A stretch of 50,625 nucleotides of DNA from Paenibacillus sp. An7 (GCF_009870785.1 NZ_WTWX01000003.1:46409-97033); one strand, 5' to 3'; numbered from the stretch's first letter, positions 8,264 to 16,748 are shown. The notes: generated by a model from the sequence alone, not told the origin. Numbers and translations are program-made.

Positions 8264-8734
8264 ATGAAACTTGCCGAAGCACTCATTCTACGTTCTGATC
8301 TACAAAAGAAAATCCAGGAACTTCGTTTTCGTTTGCGTAATGTGATTAAGATTCAAGAAGGCGAAGAGGCAGCCGAGAATCCGGCCGATCTTTTTCGTGA
8401 ACTGAATGGAATACTTGAGCAGTTTGAGTCTCTTGTTCAGAGAATTAACAAGACCAATTCACAGACGGAATATGCAGAGGGAATGACGATTACTGATGCG
8501 CTTGCACGCAGGGAGAAGCTCCAATTGAAACGAAGTGTGCTCAGTGATGTTATGGATACTGCATCTATTCGTTACGACCGGACCAGCAGGACAGAGATTA
8601 AGTTTATAACAACCGTTGATATCAGCGCACTGCAGAAGCAAATAGATGAACTTGCCAAAGAACATCGTAAGCTCGATACGCGCATTCAAGAGCTCAACTG
8701 GACAACTGAACTTATAGAATCGTCATCGTCATAA
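8264..8734 (+). CDS. DIP1984 family protein
   Basis: This 156-residue, highly charged protein is almost entirely helical and matches the DIP1984 family (once described as septicolysin-like). It opens with MKLAEALILRSDLQKKI and contains the conserved run ITDALARREKL and the C-terminal coiled coil. GTGGAGG precedes the start. It stands alone; no function has been established for the family, and there is no signal peptide or membrane segment. Confidence 0.83.
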   Translation: MKLAEALILRSDLQKKIQELRFRLRNVIKIQEGEEAAENPADLFRELNGILEQFESLVQRINKTNSQTEYAEGMTITDALARREKLQLKRSVLSDVMDTASIRYDRTSRTEIKFITTVDISALQKQIDELAKEHRKLDTRIQELNWTTELIESSSS

Positions 8735-9152
8735 GAACGTCCTAGATTCAATTGCAGCAGCGAAGTCCTAGCGTTGGTAGTCAGTATGAAAAAAAGCGAG
8801 CATAAGCCTCCCAGCGGGTCAAGTCTGGATCTCATAAAAATAGTGAAGGGAACGGGCGCCCTATACTTACAATTTAGCCCACGCACGATTTACATCTGTA
8901 CAAGGTAATGTTACTTCTTACTACCATATGCTGATTTTTTCAACTGGCGAGGGCCGGGTGTGGGGACTATAGGACTTCTCTCTGCAAATCTGTTAGATAC
9001 AAGGAATTGCCTACTCCAAAAAAACGCGAAATGATCTCTACTATCTCTCAAATAAATAGATGTAGTTAACAATGGTATTAATTAGCACTGTATATAGTAG
9101 AAAAAGCGAGAATATGTGTCTTTTTCAAGCCCAAAAGCGAAAATTCATTGTA

Positions 9153-9180
9153 TTGACAAAAATAGAGGTTTTGTTACAAT
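9153..9180 (+). promoter_or_regulatory. sigma-A promoter upstream of yjlC-ndh
   Basis: A consensus TTGACA (9153-9158) and TACAAT (9175-9180) are separated by 16 bases. Transcription would begin near 9187, giving a leader of over 300 bases before yjlC. Confidence 0.8.
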
Positions 9181-9188
9181 GTTCACAA
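9171..9188. promoter_or_regulatory. Rex-like redox operator of yjlC-ndh
   Basis: TTGTTACAATGTTCACAA fits the Rex consensus TTGTGAA-N4-TTCACAA with a perfect right half and a five-of-seven left half. It overlaps the -10 box. A further TTCACAA copy lies 6 bases downstream. Rex senses the NADH/NAD ratio and is known to repress ndh in B. subtilis, which matches the gene controlled here. A near copy lies at 42516-42533. Confidence 0.72.
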
Positions 9189-9390
9189 GGTATTCACAAG
9201 TATAGTTAGATTTAACTCGTGTTTATGTGTAATAAGTGTAATATTAGGGTATAGGTTCGTAATTGGCCTGTTCGGATAAATTTGTGATTGCGATGGAATA
9301 AACAACTATTCATTTTTGCAAAAGATCCATGAATTACATCACATGTGTATGCTAAAGCTGCCTGTGCCGCTTGAAAGGACGCGGCTTTTT
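9187..9390 (+). ncRNA. candidate leader transcript or small RNA upstream of yjlC
   Basis: The interval from the expected transcription start to the terminator at 9366-9390 has no convincing reading frame, so the promoter could produce a roughly 200-base RNA. It may be an attenuated leader of yjlC-ndh or an independent small RNA. It rests only on promoter and terminator positions. Confidence 0.4.
9366..9390 (+). terminator. terminator-like hairpin in the yjlC-ndh leader
   Basis: GCCGC and GCGGC form a stem around a ten-base loop, followed by five T residues. It lies between the only strong promoter and yjlC. Confidence 0.6.
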
Positions 9391-9509
9391 CTAATGTGTG
9401 AAAATTGTTACATTACAATTCAGTGTGCATTCATGGGTCGTTCATTTGATTATCAGGTAGGGTCAAGCAAGCGGGCTTTTTAACCCAAAGTAAAGGAGGA
9501 CGTTCTCTT

Positions 9510-9947
9510 ATGTCACAACCGACTCAACAAGAGGTACCAGTAAACGGTGCAGCTCCTGCACAAAATCAGGATGTACTTGATCAATTGATGAAGCCGGAGG
9601 TTCAAGACTCTCTTATTGTTCTTGTGGAGAATCTGCCTAAACTGGCTGAAATGGTAACTGCTATGACAAAAGCTTATGATTTCGCTCAAGGCTTGGCAAC
9701 AGATAAAGTCTTCGTTAACGACATGAAAGTCGCTCTTGGAGAATTTACAACGCCTGTAGTAGAAAAAGCAAAAGGTGTAGCATCCGCGGCTATCGAAGCT
9801 GGAGACCGTGCTCAAGCGGAACAGTCTTCTGTTGGTCTTTTCGGTATGCTCAAAATGTTGAAAGATCCTAACGTACAGCAATCTCTTCGTTTTGCTCAAG
9901 CATTCCTGAGTGTGCTTAACGAGCGTCAAGGGCAAAAACAAGACTAA
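9510..9947 (+). CDS. yjlC: DUF1641 protein YjlC
   Basis: This 145-residue protein belongs to the DUF1641 family, and its place immediately before ndh matches the B. subtilis yjlC-ndh operon. The DUF1641 core is visible around residues 60-140 (LGEFTTPVVEKAKGVAS, then FGMLKMLKDPNVQQSLRFAQAFL). It is soluble and helical. Its role is not established; its conserved pairing suggests it assists or regulates the type II NADH dehydrogenase. AAAGGAGG lies 7 bases before the start, and ndh follows after 38 bases. Confidence 0.9.
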   Translation: MSQPTQQEVPVNGAAPAQNQDVLDQLMKPEVQDSLIVLVENLPKLAEMVTAMTKAYDFAQGLATDKVFVNDMKVALGEFTTPVVEKAKGVASAAIEAGDRAQAEQSSVGLFGMLKMLKDPNVQQSLRFAQAFLSVLNERQGQKQD

Positions 9948-9985
9948 AAAAGTTATTGATACGAAAGTAAGAACGGAGGATGGAT

Positions 9986-11167
9986 ATGTCGAAGCAAATT
10001 TTGATTCTGGGCGGAGGCTACGGCGGCTTGCTAAGCGCGCTGTCAGCGCGTGAGTATTTGTCCGCTGAAGAAGCAACAATTACAGTTGTGAACCGCTTCC
10101 CAACTCACCAAATTATTACTGAATTACACCGTCTTGCAGCAGGTTCCATCGCTGAGAAAGCTGTTGCACTTCCACTGGAGAAACTTCTTCGCGGTAAAGA
10201 CGTTAACCTGAAAATTGACACAGTTTCCGAGATCAAACCAGACGAGAACAAAGTTGTAATGCAAAGCGGAACGATCTACAGCTATGACTATCTCGTAGTT
10301 GCTCTTGGTAGTGAAACAGCGTTCTTCGGTATCCCAGGACTTCAAGAGTACAGCTTTACTCTGAAATCCGTAAACGATGCTAACAAAATCCGTGCACACG
10401 TGGAAGCTTGCCTGGATAATTACAAAAAAACCGGAAACAAAGCAGACGCAACAATCGTTGTCGGCGGCGGCGGTTTGACAGGTATCGAGCTTGTTGGTGA
10501 ATATGCTGACATTCTGGATCATGTATGTAAACAAAAAGGTATTAAACGTGAAGAAGTACAGCTCTACAACGTAGAAGCAGGTCCTTCTATTCTTGCAGGA
10601 TTCCCACCAGAGCTTGTTGAGCGTGCTCAAACAAGTCTTGAAAAACGCGGTGTGAAATTCATCGTTGGTGTGGCAATCACTGAAATGCAGCAACACACAG
10701 TAATGCTGAAAGATGGCAGCTCCATCGAAACAAGCACACTGATCTGGACAGGCGGCGTACAAGGTAACGCAGTTGTAGCTAACTGTGGTATCGAAGTAAA
10801 CCGTGGCCGTGCAACCGTAAAAGAAACACTACACTCTACTTCCCACGAGAATGTATTCATCGCGGGCGACAGTGCAGTTGTTATTCCTAGCGAAGGTGCT
10901 CGTCCTTATCCTCCAACAGCTCAGCTTGCTTGGCAAATGGGTGAAACCATTGGACATAACCTTGCTGCAACGATCAAAGGCGGCGACCTTGAAGTCTTCA
11001 CGCCAGTCTTCTCCGGTACTCTCGGAAGCTTGGGACGTAAAGATGCAATCGCTATGCTTGGCGGAAGCCAAACTCGCTTGAAAGGCTTGCCTGCAACAAT
11101 GATGAAAGAAGCAAGTAACATCCGTTACCTTAAACATATCGATGGTTTGTTCGCTCTTGCGTACTAA
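9986..11167 (+). CDS. ndh: type II NADH:quinone oxidoreductase
   Basis: This 393-residue flavoprotein oxidises NADH and passes electrons to menaquinone at the inner face of the membrane without pumping protons. It has an N-terminal FAD-binding Rossmann motif (GGGYGG, near residue 10), a second nucleotide-binding motif for NADH (VGGGGLTGIE, about residues 158-167) and the FAD-contacting FIAGDSA segment near residue 293. I chose ATG 9986 because GGAGG is 7 bases upstream; the ATG at 9980 is too close to it. It is cotranscribed with yjlC under a Rex-like operator and ends at a strong terminator. Confidence 0.93.
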   Translation: MSKQILILGGGYGGLLSALSAREYLSAEEATITVVNRFPTHQIITELHRLAAGSIAEKAVALPLEKLLRGKDVNLKIDTVSEIKPDENKVVMQSGTIYSYDYLVVALGSETAFFGIPGLQEYSFTLKSVNDANKIRAHVEACLDNYKKTGNKADATIVVGGGGLTGIELVGEYADILDHVCKQKGIKREEVQLYNVEAGPSILAGFPPELVERAQTSLEKRGVKFIVGVAITEMQQHTVMLKDGSSIETSTLIWTGGVQGNAVVANCGIEVNRGRATVKETLHSTSHENVFIAGDSAVVIPSEGARPYPPTAQLAWQMGETIGHNLAATIKGGDLEVFTPVFSGTLGSLGRKDAIAMLGGSQTRLKGLPATMMKEASNIRYLKHIDGLFALAY

Positions 11168-11188
11168 TCTATTACGATAGAAGAATAG

Positions 11189-11228
11189 GAAGGCAGACGA
11201 CCACTATAGGTTGTCTGCCTTCTTTTTT
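11189..11228 (+). terminator. intrinsic terminator of yjlC-ndh
   Basis: A 14-bp stem starting GAAGGCAGACGACC, with a six-base loop, is followed by six T residues. Confidence 0.93.
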
Positions 11229-11356
11229 CATTTGATACGTGGCTATCACCCTGCCCTTCATCAGGTGTAGACTTGTTATAGATCGTGCCTGGAGGGTAAA
11301 TGAAGGGAGAGAATGGATGATGAAAAGAAATCCAATTTTGAAGGGAGAAATGAGTC

Positions 11357-12001
11357 ATGAATATTTTAGTAATTGGCGCAAATGGACAGATTGGGAAACA
11401 AGTGATCTCACAGCTTAAGGATGACAAAGAGCATACGGTAAGAGCGATGGTTCGTAAAGAAGAGCAGGCAGAAGCCTTTAATAAAGCGGGTGTAGAACCT
11501 GTACTTGCTAACTTAGAAGGAACCGTAGAGGAACTTGCAGAGGCGATGAAGGGCAGCGATGCAATCGTGTTTACGGCAGGTTCAGGCGGTAGCACAGGTC
11601 TTGATAAGACACTGCTTATTGACCTCGATGGAGCTGTGAAAACGATGGAAGCTGCAGAGCAGGCAGGGATTTCGAGATATATTATGGTAAGTGCTCTGTA
11701 TGCAGAAGATCGGACACGCTGGCCAGAACAAATTAAACCCTATTATGTAGCCAAGCATTACGCAGATAAACAGCTGGAACGATCCTCTCTGCAGTATACG
11801 ATTTTGCGTCCGGGCGGGCTGCTAAATGAACCGGGTCGTGGTAAAGTAACAACGGATATCGAGCAAGGAGAGTCAAGTATTCCGCGTGAAGATGTGGCGA
11901 AGGTTATTGTAGCGGTACTGAATGCAGAGAATACGTATAGAAAAGCGATTCCTCTTGTGTCTGGAGAGCATTTAATTCAGGAAATGGTGCAAAATATATA
12001 A
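11357..12001 (+). CDS. NAD(P)-binding atypical SDR, YhfK-like
   Basis: This 214-residue protein is an atypical short-chain dehydrogenase of the NmrA/YhfK group and equals B. subtilis YhfK in length. The dinucleotide motif GANGQIG (residues 7-13) is at the N-terminus, and the conserved segments VFTAGSGGSTG and ILRPGGLLNEPG follow. These proteins bind NAD(P) as a redox sensor or reductase; the substrate is unknown. GGGAG precedes the start. It sits alone before the two-component operon; the 30-base gap to the response regulator leaves cotranscription possible. Confidence 0.87.
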   Translation: MNILVIGANGQIGKQVISQLKDDKEHTVRAMVRKEEQAEAFNKAGVEPVLANLEGTVEELAEAMKGSDAIVFTAGSGGSTGLDKTLLIDLDGAVKTMEAAEQAGISRYIMVSALYAEDRTRWPEQIKPYYVAKHYADKQLERSSLQYTILRPGGLLNEPGRGKVTTDIEQGESSIPREDVAKVIVAVLNAENTYRKAIPLVSGEHLIQEMVQNI

Positions 12002-12031
12002 CATTGCTTTGAACAAAGCGGAGGAGGAGCT

Positions 12032-12751
12032 ATGAAACCATCCATTCTCATAGTCGAAGATGAAGAGAAAATTGCTAGAGTGTTAGAAATTGAACTGGAG
12101 TATGAGGATTACGAGGTCTCCAAGGCAATGAGCGGTACGGAAGGGCTGGAAGCTTTTCAGAATGGTGATTTTGATCTGGTATTACTTGATATCATGTTAC
12201 CGGGTCTTAGCGGGATCGAAGTCTTGCGGCGGATACGCAGCCATGACGAACATATCCCTGTCATTTTGCTGACGGCTAAAGGCTCCGTAGAAGATAAGGT
12301 CTCCGGTCTTGATCTCGGAGCGACAGATTATGTCACAAAACCATTTCAGATTGAAGAGCTGCTTGCCCGGATTCGTGCCGCCCTCCGTTTACATAGTAAA
12401 GTTCAAAAATCAAACATGACGGCAACAGAAGAACAGAATCAAGAACAGGAAGTATGGCTGTCTGCCGGTGACTTAAAATTGAATGAAAAGACAAGAGAGG
12501 TACTGCGAGCCGAAGATGGAATAGAGCTTACTCCTCGGGAGTTTGATCTGCTGGTTTATTTACTTCGTAATCAGCGGCAAGTCCTGAACCGGGAGCAGAT
12601 TCTTGAGTCCGTATGGGGGTATGATTACATGGGTGACACCAATGTGGTTGATGTTTATATCAGATATCTGCGTAAGAAAATAGATCATGGACGCTCTCCG
12701 CTGATCCATACGGTTCGCGGTGTCGGTTACGTTCTCAGGACCGAGACATGA
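12032..12751 (+). CDS. OmpR family response regulator, YkoG-like
   Basis: This 239-residue regulator has an N-terminal receiver domain with the acidic pair ED (residues 9-10), the phosphoacceptor Asp53 (LLDIMLPG) and the switch Lys in YVTKPF, then a C-terminal winged helix of the OmpR/PhoB type (residues about 145-238, with LTPREFDLLVYLL and IRYLRKKID). It would activate or repress target promoters when phosphorylated by the adjacent kinase, with which it overlaps by 4 bases. The pair plus downstream PepSY genes resembles B. subtilis YkoG-YkoH-YkoI. GGAGGAG precedes the start. Confidence 0.92.
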   Translation: MKPSILIVEDEEKIARVLEIELEYEDYEVSKAMSGTEGLEAFQNGDFDLVLLDIMLPGLSGIEVLRRIRSHDEHIPVILLTAKGSVEDKVSGLDLGATDYVTKPFQIEELLARIRAALRLHSKVQKSNMTATEEQNQEQEVWLSAGDLKLNEKTREVLRAEDGIELTPREFDLLVYLLRNQRQVLNREQILESVWGYDYMGDTNVVDVYIRYLRKKIDHGRSPLIHTVRGVGYVLRTET

Positions 12752-14112
12752 AGCTGCGTACAACCATCTATGTATATACTTCGGTACTTTTTATTGTCCT
12801 GTTGCTGTTGATTAATGGATTTATCTATTTCATGTTTGACCGAATGTCGACAGACACCCAGATGGAAAGAGCGGAAGCAGAAGCAAATTCGATCTCAACA
12901 GGTGTGCGCAATGCAGCTGATATCGTAGCTCCGGATGATCTGCTGCGTTCTTTTGTTCCAGCAGAAGGGATGCTTAGGATGGTGAGAATGACAGGCGATA
13001 ACCCGCCTGCGGTTACTTCGCTCTCGGAGCGGCGTCTTGCTCAGATTAACCCTGCTTTTTATCCGAATAAACATACCGAAGTGTTAAAAATAGAAGGTGT
13101 ACGTTATGTCTTTGTATCCATGCCCGTTATATGGGCCGATGGAGAAGTAGTGAACCTTCAGGTGACAGAAAGTCTTGCGAGTGTAGATAACAATCTGAAG
13201 GTGCTCCAGGTTGTCTTGATTTCTGTGTCTCTAGTTGCGCTGCTGGCTGTATTTGCTTCAAGCCGGCTGCTTGGAAGCATTATCATCCGGCCGATATCAA
13301 GTATGACGCAGACGATGAGGATCATTGAAGACGGGGGCGGATTCAAGACCCTTGATTTGCAGAATCAGTCCAAAGACGAGCTATACGAGATGGGTGAGAC
13401 TTTTAACCGAATGATGGGCAGACTGAAGCGAAATTATGAGAAACAAGAGCAGTTTGTCTCCAATGCTTCTCATGAACTCAAGACACCGCTGACGGTGATT
13501 GAGAGCTATGCCAGTCTATTGAAGAGGAGAGGCATGTCGCGCCAAGACCTTTTTGAAGAATCCGTTGAAGCCATTCACTCGGAAGCCATTCGGATGCGAG
13601 AGATGACGGAACAGCTGCTTATGATGGCGAGAGAAACCGAGTCTTTCAGCATCACGTTAGAGCAACACGATCTAGCCGGTATGGTAAATGATATGGCCCG
13701 TTCCTACGGAACAGCATATCAGAGGGAAATTGAGGTCGAGACTCCCTCATCTGAACCTTGCTATGCTTCTACCGATATCAACAAGGCGAAGCAGCTGCTT
13801 GTTATTTTACTGGATAATGCCAGAAAATACAGCGAGGACTCTATCCTTATTCGTGTTCAGCCTGATGCGAGTTACGTTACCATAAGCGTAACAGATTATG
13901 GTCCGGGCATTCCTGCTGATGAACTTCCCAAAGTGTTTGACCGTTTCTACCGGGTGGATCAGGCAAGATCCCGTAAACAAGGCGGAACAGGTCTTGGTTT
14001 GGCACTAGCAAGTGAGATTGCTGCGCAGATTAAGGCGGAAATTGGTTTGGAAAGTACCTATGGTAAAGGTACCACAGCATATATACAGTTCCCAGTTCAT
14101 CATCTTGCCTAA
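12748..14112 (+). CDS. sensor histidine kinase, YkoH-like
   Basis: This 454-residue membrane sensor has two transmembrane helices (residues 7-29 and about 151-176) around an extracellular domain of about 120 residues, a HAMP linker (about 177-230), the phosphoacceptor His242 in SNASHELKTPLT, and an ATP-binding domain with N box (LLVILLDNARKYS), G1 box (DYGPGIP) and G2 box (GGTGLGLAL). Its length is the same as YkoH. The start overlaps the regulator's stop codon (ATGA). A terminator overlaps its own stop codon, separating it from the PepSY genes. The stimulus is unknown. Confidence 0.92.
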   Translation: MKLRTTIYVYTSVLFIVLLLLINGFIYFMFDRMSTDTQMERAEAEANSISTGVRNAADIVAPDDLLRSFVPAEGMLRMVRMTGDNPPAVTSLSERRLAQINPAFYPNKHTEVLKIEGVRYVFVSMPVIWADGEVVNLQVTESLASVDNNLKVLQVVLISVSLVALLAVFASSRLLGSIIIRPISSMTQTMRIIEDGGGFKTLDLQNQSKDELYEMGETFNRMMGRLKRNYEKQEQFVSNASHELKTPLTVIESYASLLKRRGMSRQDLFEESVEAIHSEAIRMREMTEQLLMMARETESFSITLEQHDLAGMVNDMARSYGTAYQREIEVETPSSEPCYASTDINKAKQLLVILLDNARKYSEDSILIRVQPDASYVTISVTDYGPGIPADELPKVFDRFYRVDQARSRKQGGTGLGLALASEIAAQIKAEIGLESTYGKGTTAYIQFPVHHLA

Positions 14113-14138
14113 GCAGAAAGGCAAGATGATTTTCTTTT
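14099..14138 (+). terminator. terminator overlapping the kinase stop codon
   Basis: ATCATCTTGCCT and its exact complement form a 12-bp stem with an eight-base loop, followed by a T-rich run. The stop codon lies inside the hairpin. Confidence 0.85.
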
Positions 14139-14212
14139 CTCAGAGAATTCTCATTGTTAAGGGTTATACTGGTGGCAGGTGTGAAGTGTAAACAGGAAGG
14201 AGTTTTTTTATA

Positions 14213-14926
14213 ATGAATATAAAGAAAAAACTAGGATATGCGGGAGTCGGAGCTGCTGTGCTGATTGGACTTGTTCTTTTGTTTGTTCAGCCATGGAATC
14301 ATGCGAAATCGGTTCTGTCCGCGGAGGCAGTGGAAGAGACGGTGATAAGTCAATATCCAGGTACGGTAGAGAAGAGTACGCTTGAGAATGGTGAATATCA
14401 TTTGCGAATCAGTACAGATACAGGCACTTATGAGTTTGCCGTGGATAGCAGCGATGGAAGTATTCTATCTATTCAGCAGATCAGTAAGTCAGGTGCGAAA
14501 GAACATGCCATTCTTAGCCGGGATACAGTGAAAGAGAAGCTGCTGAGTGAGACAGGAGGCAAACTGCTCTTCCTAGAGCTGATTACGAAAGAAGATCAAG
14601 ATATCTACAAAGCCAAAGTAAAGACGGATACAGAGCGTACTTTATTTGAGATAGATCCTTATACGGCAGAAGTGTTATCAAGACAAACGATTACCATCGA
14701 TGAAGAAGATAACGAAGAAGAGAATCAAAAATTTCTAGCGGAAGAAGAAGTGGAGAAAATTGCGATGGCAGAAGTAGAAGGTGAAGTAGATGATACCGAA
14801 CTTAGAGGGGAAGACACAAACCATCCTTATTATTTAGTTGAAATTGAGACGGATGATGATAAAGAAGCCGTTATTCAAATTCATGCAATCACCGGACAAG
14901 TTCAATCTGTAACCTGGGATGACTAA
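14213..14926 (+). CDS. PepSY domain membrane-anchored protein
   Basis: This 237-residue protein has a single N-terminal membrane anchor (residues 8-26) and an outer part made of related PepSY repeats; the clearest are about 104-160 (LSRDTVKEKLLSETGG...YTAEVLSRQTI) and 178-236 (EVEKIAMAEVEGEVDD...TGQVQSVTWDD). PepSY domains are thought to inhibit or sense secreted proteases or other envelope factors. The C-terminal part is very acidic. It lies directly behind a YkoGH-like two-component system, as YkoI does in B. subtilis, and is probably part of its regulon. Confidence 0.83.
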   Translation: MNIKKKLGYAGVGAAVLIGLVLLFVQPWNHAKSVLSAEAVEETVISQYPGTVEKSTLENGEYHLRISTDTGTYEFAVDSSDGSILSIQQISKSGAKEHAILSRDTVKEKLLSETGGKLLFLELITKEDQDIYKAKVKTDTERTLFEIDPYTAEVLSRQTITIDEEDNEEENQKFLAEEEVEKIAMAEVEGEVDDTELRGEDTNHPYYLVEIETDDDKEAVIQIHAITGQVQSVTWDD

Positions 14927-15059
14927 TTCTTAGAAGCTCTTCTTCTTTTCTCATCGAATTCTAATCTAACTCTTTCTTTACTCTCATGTGGCAGAGGTAA
15001 GATGTATTTGTAAGCAAGTGAGACGTAAATAACAAAACAAGAAGAGGAGTCGATGAGAC

Positions 15060-15629
15060 ATGAAGAAATATAAACGTATTTTGGCAGGCGGGGTTCTGAG
15101 TGCAGCGCTTTTGATTGGTGGTGCAGCAGCATTTACAGGTGCAGAGTCAACAGTTGAAGCTAGTCAACTATCCTCTACATCTACATCTACATCTACATCA
15201 ACAAGCAAAATGATCACTGTGGAGCAGGCTAAAGAAGCTGCACTGAAAGAGGTACAAGGTACCATTGATGATATTGATTTAGAGAAAGATCACGGAAAAG
15301 TATACTACGAAGTAGATATCGAGTCAGAAAAGGTTGATGCTACGGTATTAATCGATGCTTATACTGGGAAAGTGCTTAACGTATCTAAAGACCTTGACTT
15401 TGAAGTTCCTGCTTCAGAGGCAGTTGTAAAAGTTTCACTTGAACAAGCAACACAAATTGCGTTAAAACAACTTGATAACAGTAAAGTAATGAGTACAGAG
15501 CTTGATCTTGATGATGGTCGTTATGAATATGAGATCGAACTTGTAAATAATAAATACGAAGCCGAAGTTACGATTGATGCAAATACAGGAGACGTATTAT
15601 CTGTTGATATCGATCGTGAGGACGACTAA
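15060..15629 (+). CDS. secreted PepSY repeat protein, YkoI-like
   Basis: This 189-residue protein has a Sec signal peptide (positive start KKYKR, hydrophobic core, cleavage near residue 30-35), a short Ser/Thr linker of alternating S and T, and two PepSY repeats (about 52-110 and 125-187), each ending in a TGxVLxV segment. It is a smaller paralog of the preceding gene, and the pair may balance or sense extracellular protease activity together with the adjacent two-component system. The linker is coded by four perfect TCTACA hexamers. AAGAGGAG lies upstream. Confidence 0.85.
   Translation: MKKYKRILAGGVLSAALLIGGAAAFTGAESTVEASQLSSTSTSTSTSTSKMITVEQAKEAALKEVQGTIDDIDLEKDHGKVYYEVDIESEKVDATVLIDAYTGKVLNVSKDLDFEVPASEAVVKVSLEQATQIALKQLDNSKVMSTELDLDDGRYEYEIELVNNKYEAEVTIDANTGDVLSVDIDREDD
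15174..15197 (+). repeat. hexanucleotide microsatellite (TCTACA x4)
   Basis: Four perfect copies encode a Ser-Thr linker between signal peptide and first PepSY domain. Gain or loss of a unit keeps the frame and would only change linker length. Confidence 0.9.
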
Positions 15630-15899
15630 ATTCATATAGCTTTCCGCTGAAAACCAGCTGAAGAGAATATGAAGAGCACTTGTCAGTAATGACAGGTGCT
15701 CTTTTGCTTTGGCAACGAACTTATAAGTGATTTTTTCATTGGCTAATATATGAAATTTAATAAAAGAGGTTTCATGACAACAAAGATGTGGTATTTTGGA
15801 TGGTATGGTTTTATGATTCATAAGAAGACCTATTTATTTTTTCGTTTTATAGGATAGAAAGTTTTGTCGGTAAGTTCTGCAGTTAGGAGAGTGGTAGCC

Positions 15900-16415
15900 A
15901 TGGTTCAAACGCTACTTTTTATTTTTGCAATCCAGATTGTTTATGTCTCGGCGTATACCTTACGCATGATTCTGACATTAAAGGGTCAAAAGTACATCGC
16001 AGCCTTGATTAGTACGGTTGAAATTGTGATCTATGTACTCGGACTGAATTTGGTGCTTAGCTACTTAGACCAGATCTCAGCTCTTGTGGTATATGCACTT
16101 GGGTATGGATTGGGCATTCTGATTGGTGCTTGGATTGAAGAAAAAATCGCACTTGGTTATATAACCGTCAAGGTGATATGCGATCAGACCCGTGGTACGA
16201 TTGTGACGACGCTTCGGGAAAAAGGGTATGGAGTAACTTCTTGGCTTGGCAATGGACGAGATGGAGATCGGCTGGTAATGGAAATACTGGCGAAACGAAA
16301 AAGCCAGAAAAAACTGTATGAGACGATCTTGGAACTTGATCCAAAAGCTTTTATTATTACAGTAGAACCCAAACAATTCCATGGTGGATTTTGGACGCGT
16401 TCGATCAAAAGATAG
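15900..16415 (+). CDS. UPF0316 membrane protein, YebE-like (DUF2179)
   Basis: This protein of 171 residues matches the UPF0316/YebE family: three N-terminal hydrophobic helices (about residues 3-85) and a C-terminal cytoplasmic DUF2179 domain (about 90-160, VKVICDQTRGTIVTTLREKGYGVT), a fold also found in YitT proteins and thought to bind a ligand. I prefer ATG 15900, which gives the family-typical N-terminus and has AGGAG upstream; a TTG at 15864 is in frame but lies before that ribosome site. Function is unknown. Confidence 0.86.
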   Translation: MVQTLLFIFAIQIVYVSAYTLRMILTLKGQKYIAALISTVEIVIYVLGLNLVLSYLDQISALVVYALGYGLGILIGAWIEEKIALGYITVKVICDQTRGTIVTTLREKGYGVTSWLGNGRDGDRLVMEILAKRKSQKKLYETILELDPKAFIITVEPKQFHGGFWTRSIKR

Positions 16416-16429
16416 CACGAATAAGCAGG

Positions 16430-16456
16430 AGCATGCCGATCGGTATGCTTCTTATC
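16430..16456 (+). terminator. terminator of the UPF0316 gene
   Basis: AGCATGCC and GGTATGCT pair around a GATC loop; the following sequence is T-rich but interrupted. Confidence 0.6.
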
Positions 16457-16641
16457 TTTGTGCATATATTAATAAATAATTTAAAAATAAGGCTGTATAT
16501 AGCAATAATTGATGATATTATGTACGAAATTGGTATGAAACCCTTATTTATGTGGAAATAATGGAGAAGCAAGATAAGTAATGGGGATGGTCTTATGTCT
16601 ATATGTTATGTCAAATTAAACCATTTTTATGTTGTAATCTC

Positions 16642-16670
16642 TTGCGTTGATTTGGTAAATATGCTATTAT
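16642..16670 (+). promoter_or_regulatory. promoter of the cold-shock gene
   Basis: TTGCGT (16642-16647) and TATTAT (16665-16670) are 17 bases apart, placing the start near 16677. Confidence 0.65.
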
Positions 16671-16684
16671 TAGTTCTGTCATGT

Positions 16685-16748
16685 AATTCACATTTTGGAA
16701 AGAGACTCATTCCGAAAATGACACTTTTTCCAATATGTGAATTTTTTT
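16685..16748 (+). terminator. possible attenuator in the csp leader
   Basis: AATTCACAT (16685-16693) plus TTGG (16695-16698) pair with CCAA (16730-16733) plus ATGTGAATT (16735-16743): 13 pairs with one T-T mismatch, running directly into a T run to 16748. A competing inner hairpin pairs 16691-16700 with 16710-16720 (one bulge), using the same 5' arm, so only one can form. The csp ribosome site lies downstream, so this would be a switch rather than an end of a gene. Confidence 0.5.

Larger units (their letters stand above)
8735..9509. other. 775-base intergenic region ahead of yjlC-ndh
   Basis: The first 400 bases (8735-9150) contain no gene or recognised RNA that I can identify. From 9153 there is a strong promoter overlapped by a Rex-like operator, then a transcribed leader of about 200 bases ending in a terminator at 9366-9390, then about 120 bases to yjlC with a weaker hairpin and T run at 9469-9485. 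Confidence 0.6.

Noticed and set aside
9513..10079. Minus-strand frame of 188 codons opposite yjlC and ndh
   Set aside because: A shadow of two recognised genes; its composition (Cys, Ser, Phe rich) is typical of an antisense frame.
15053..15060. Alternative ATG at 15053 for the second PepSY gene
   Set aside because: It is in another frame and would not produce the signal peptide and PepSY domains.
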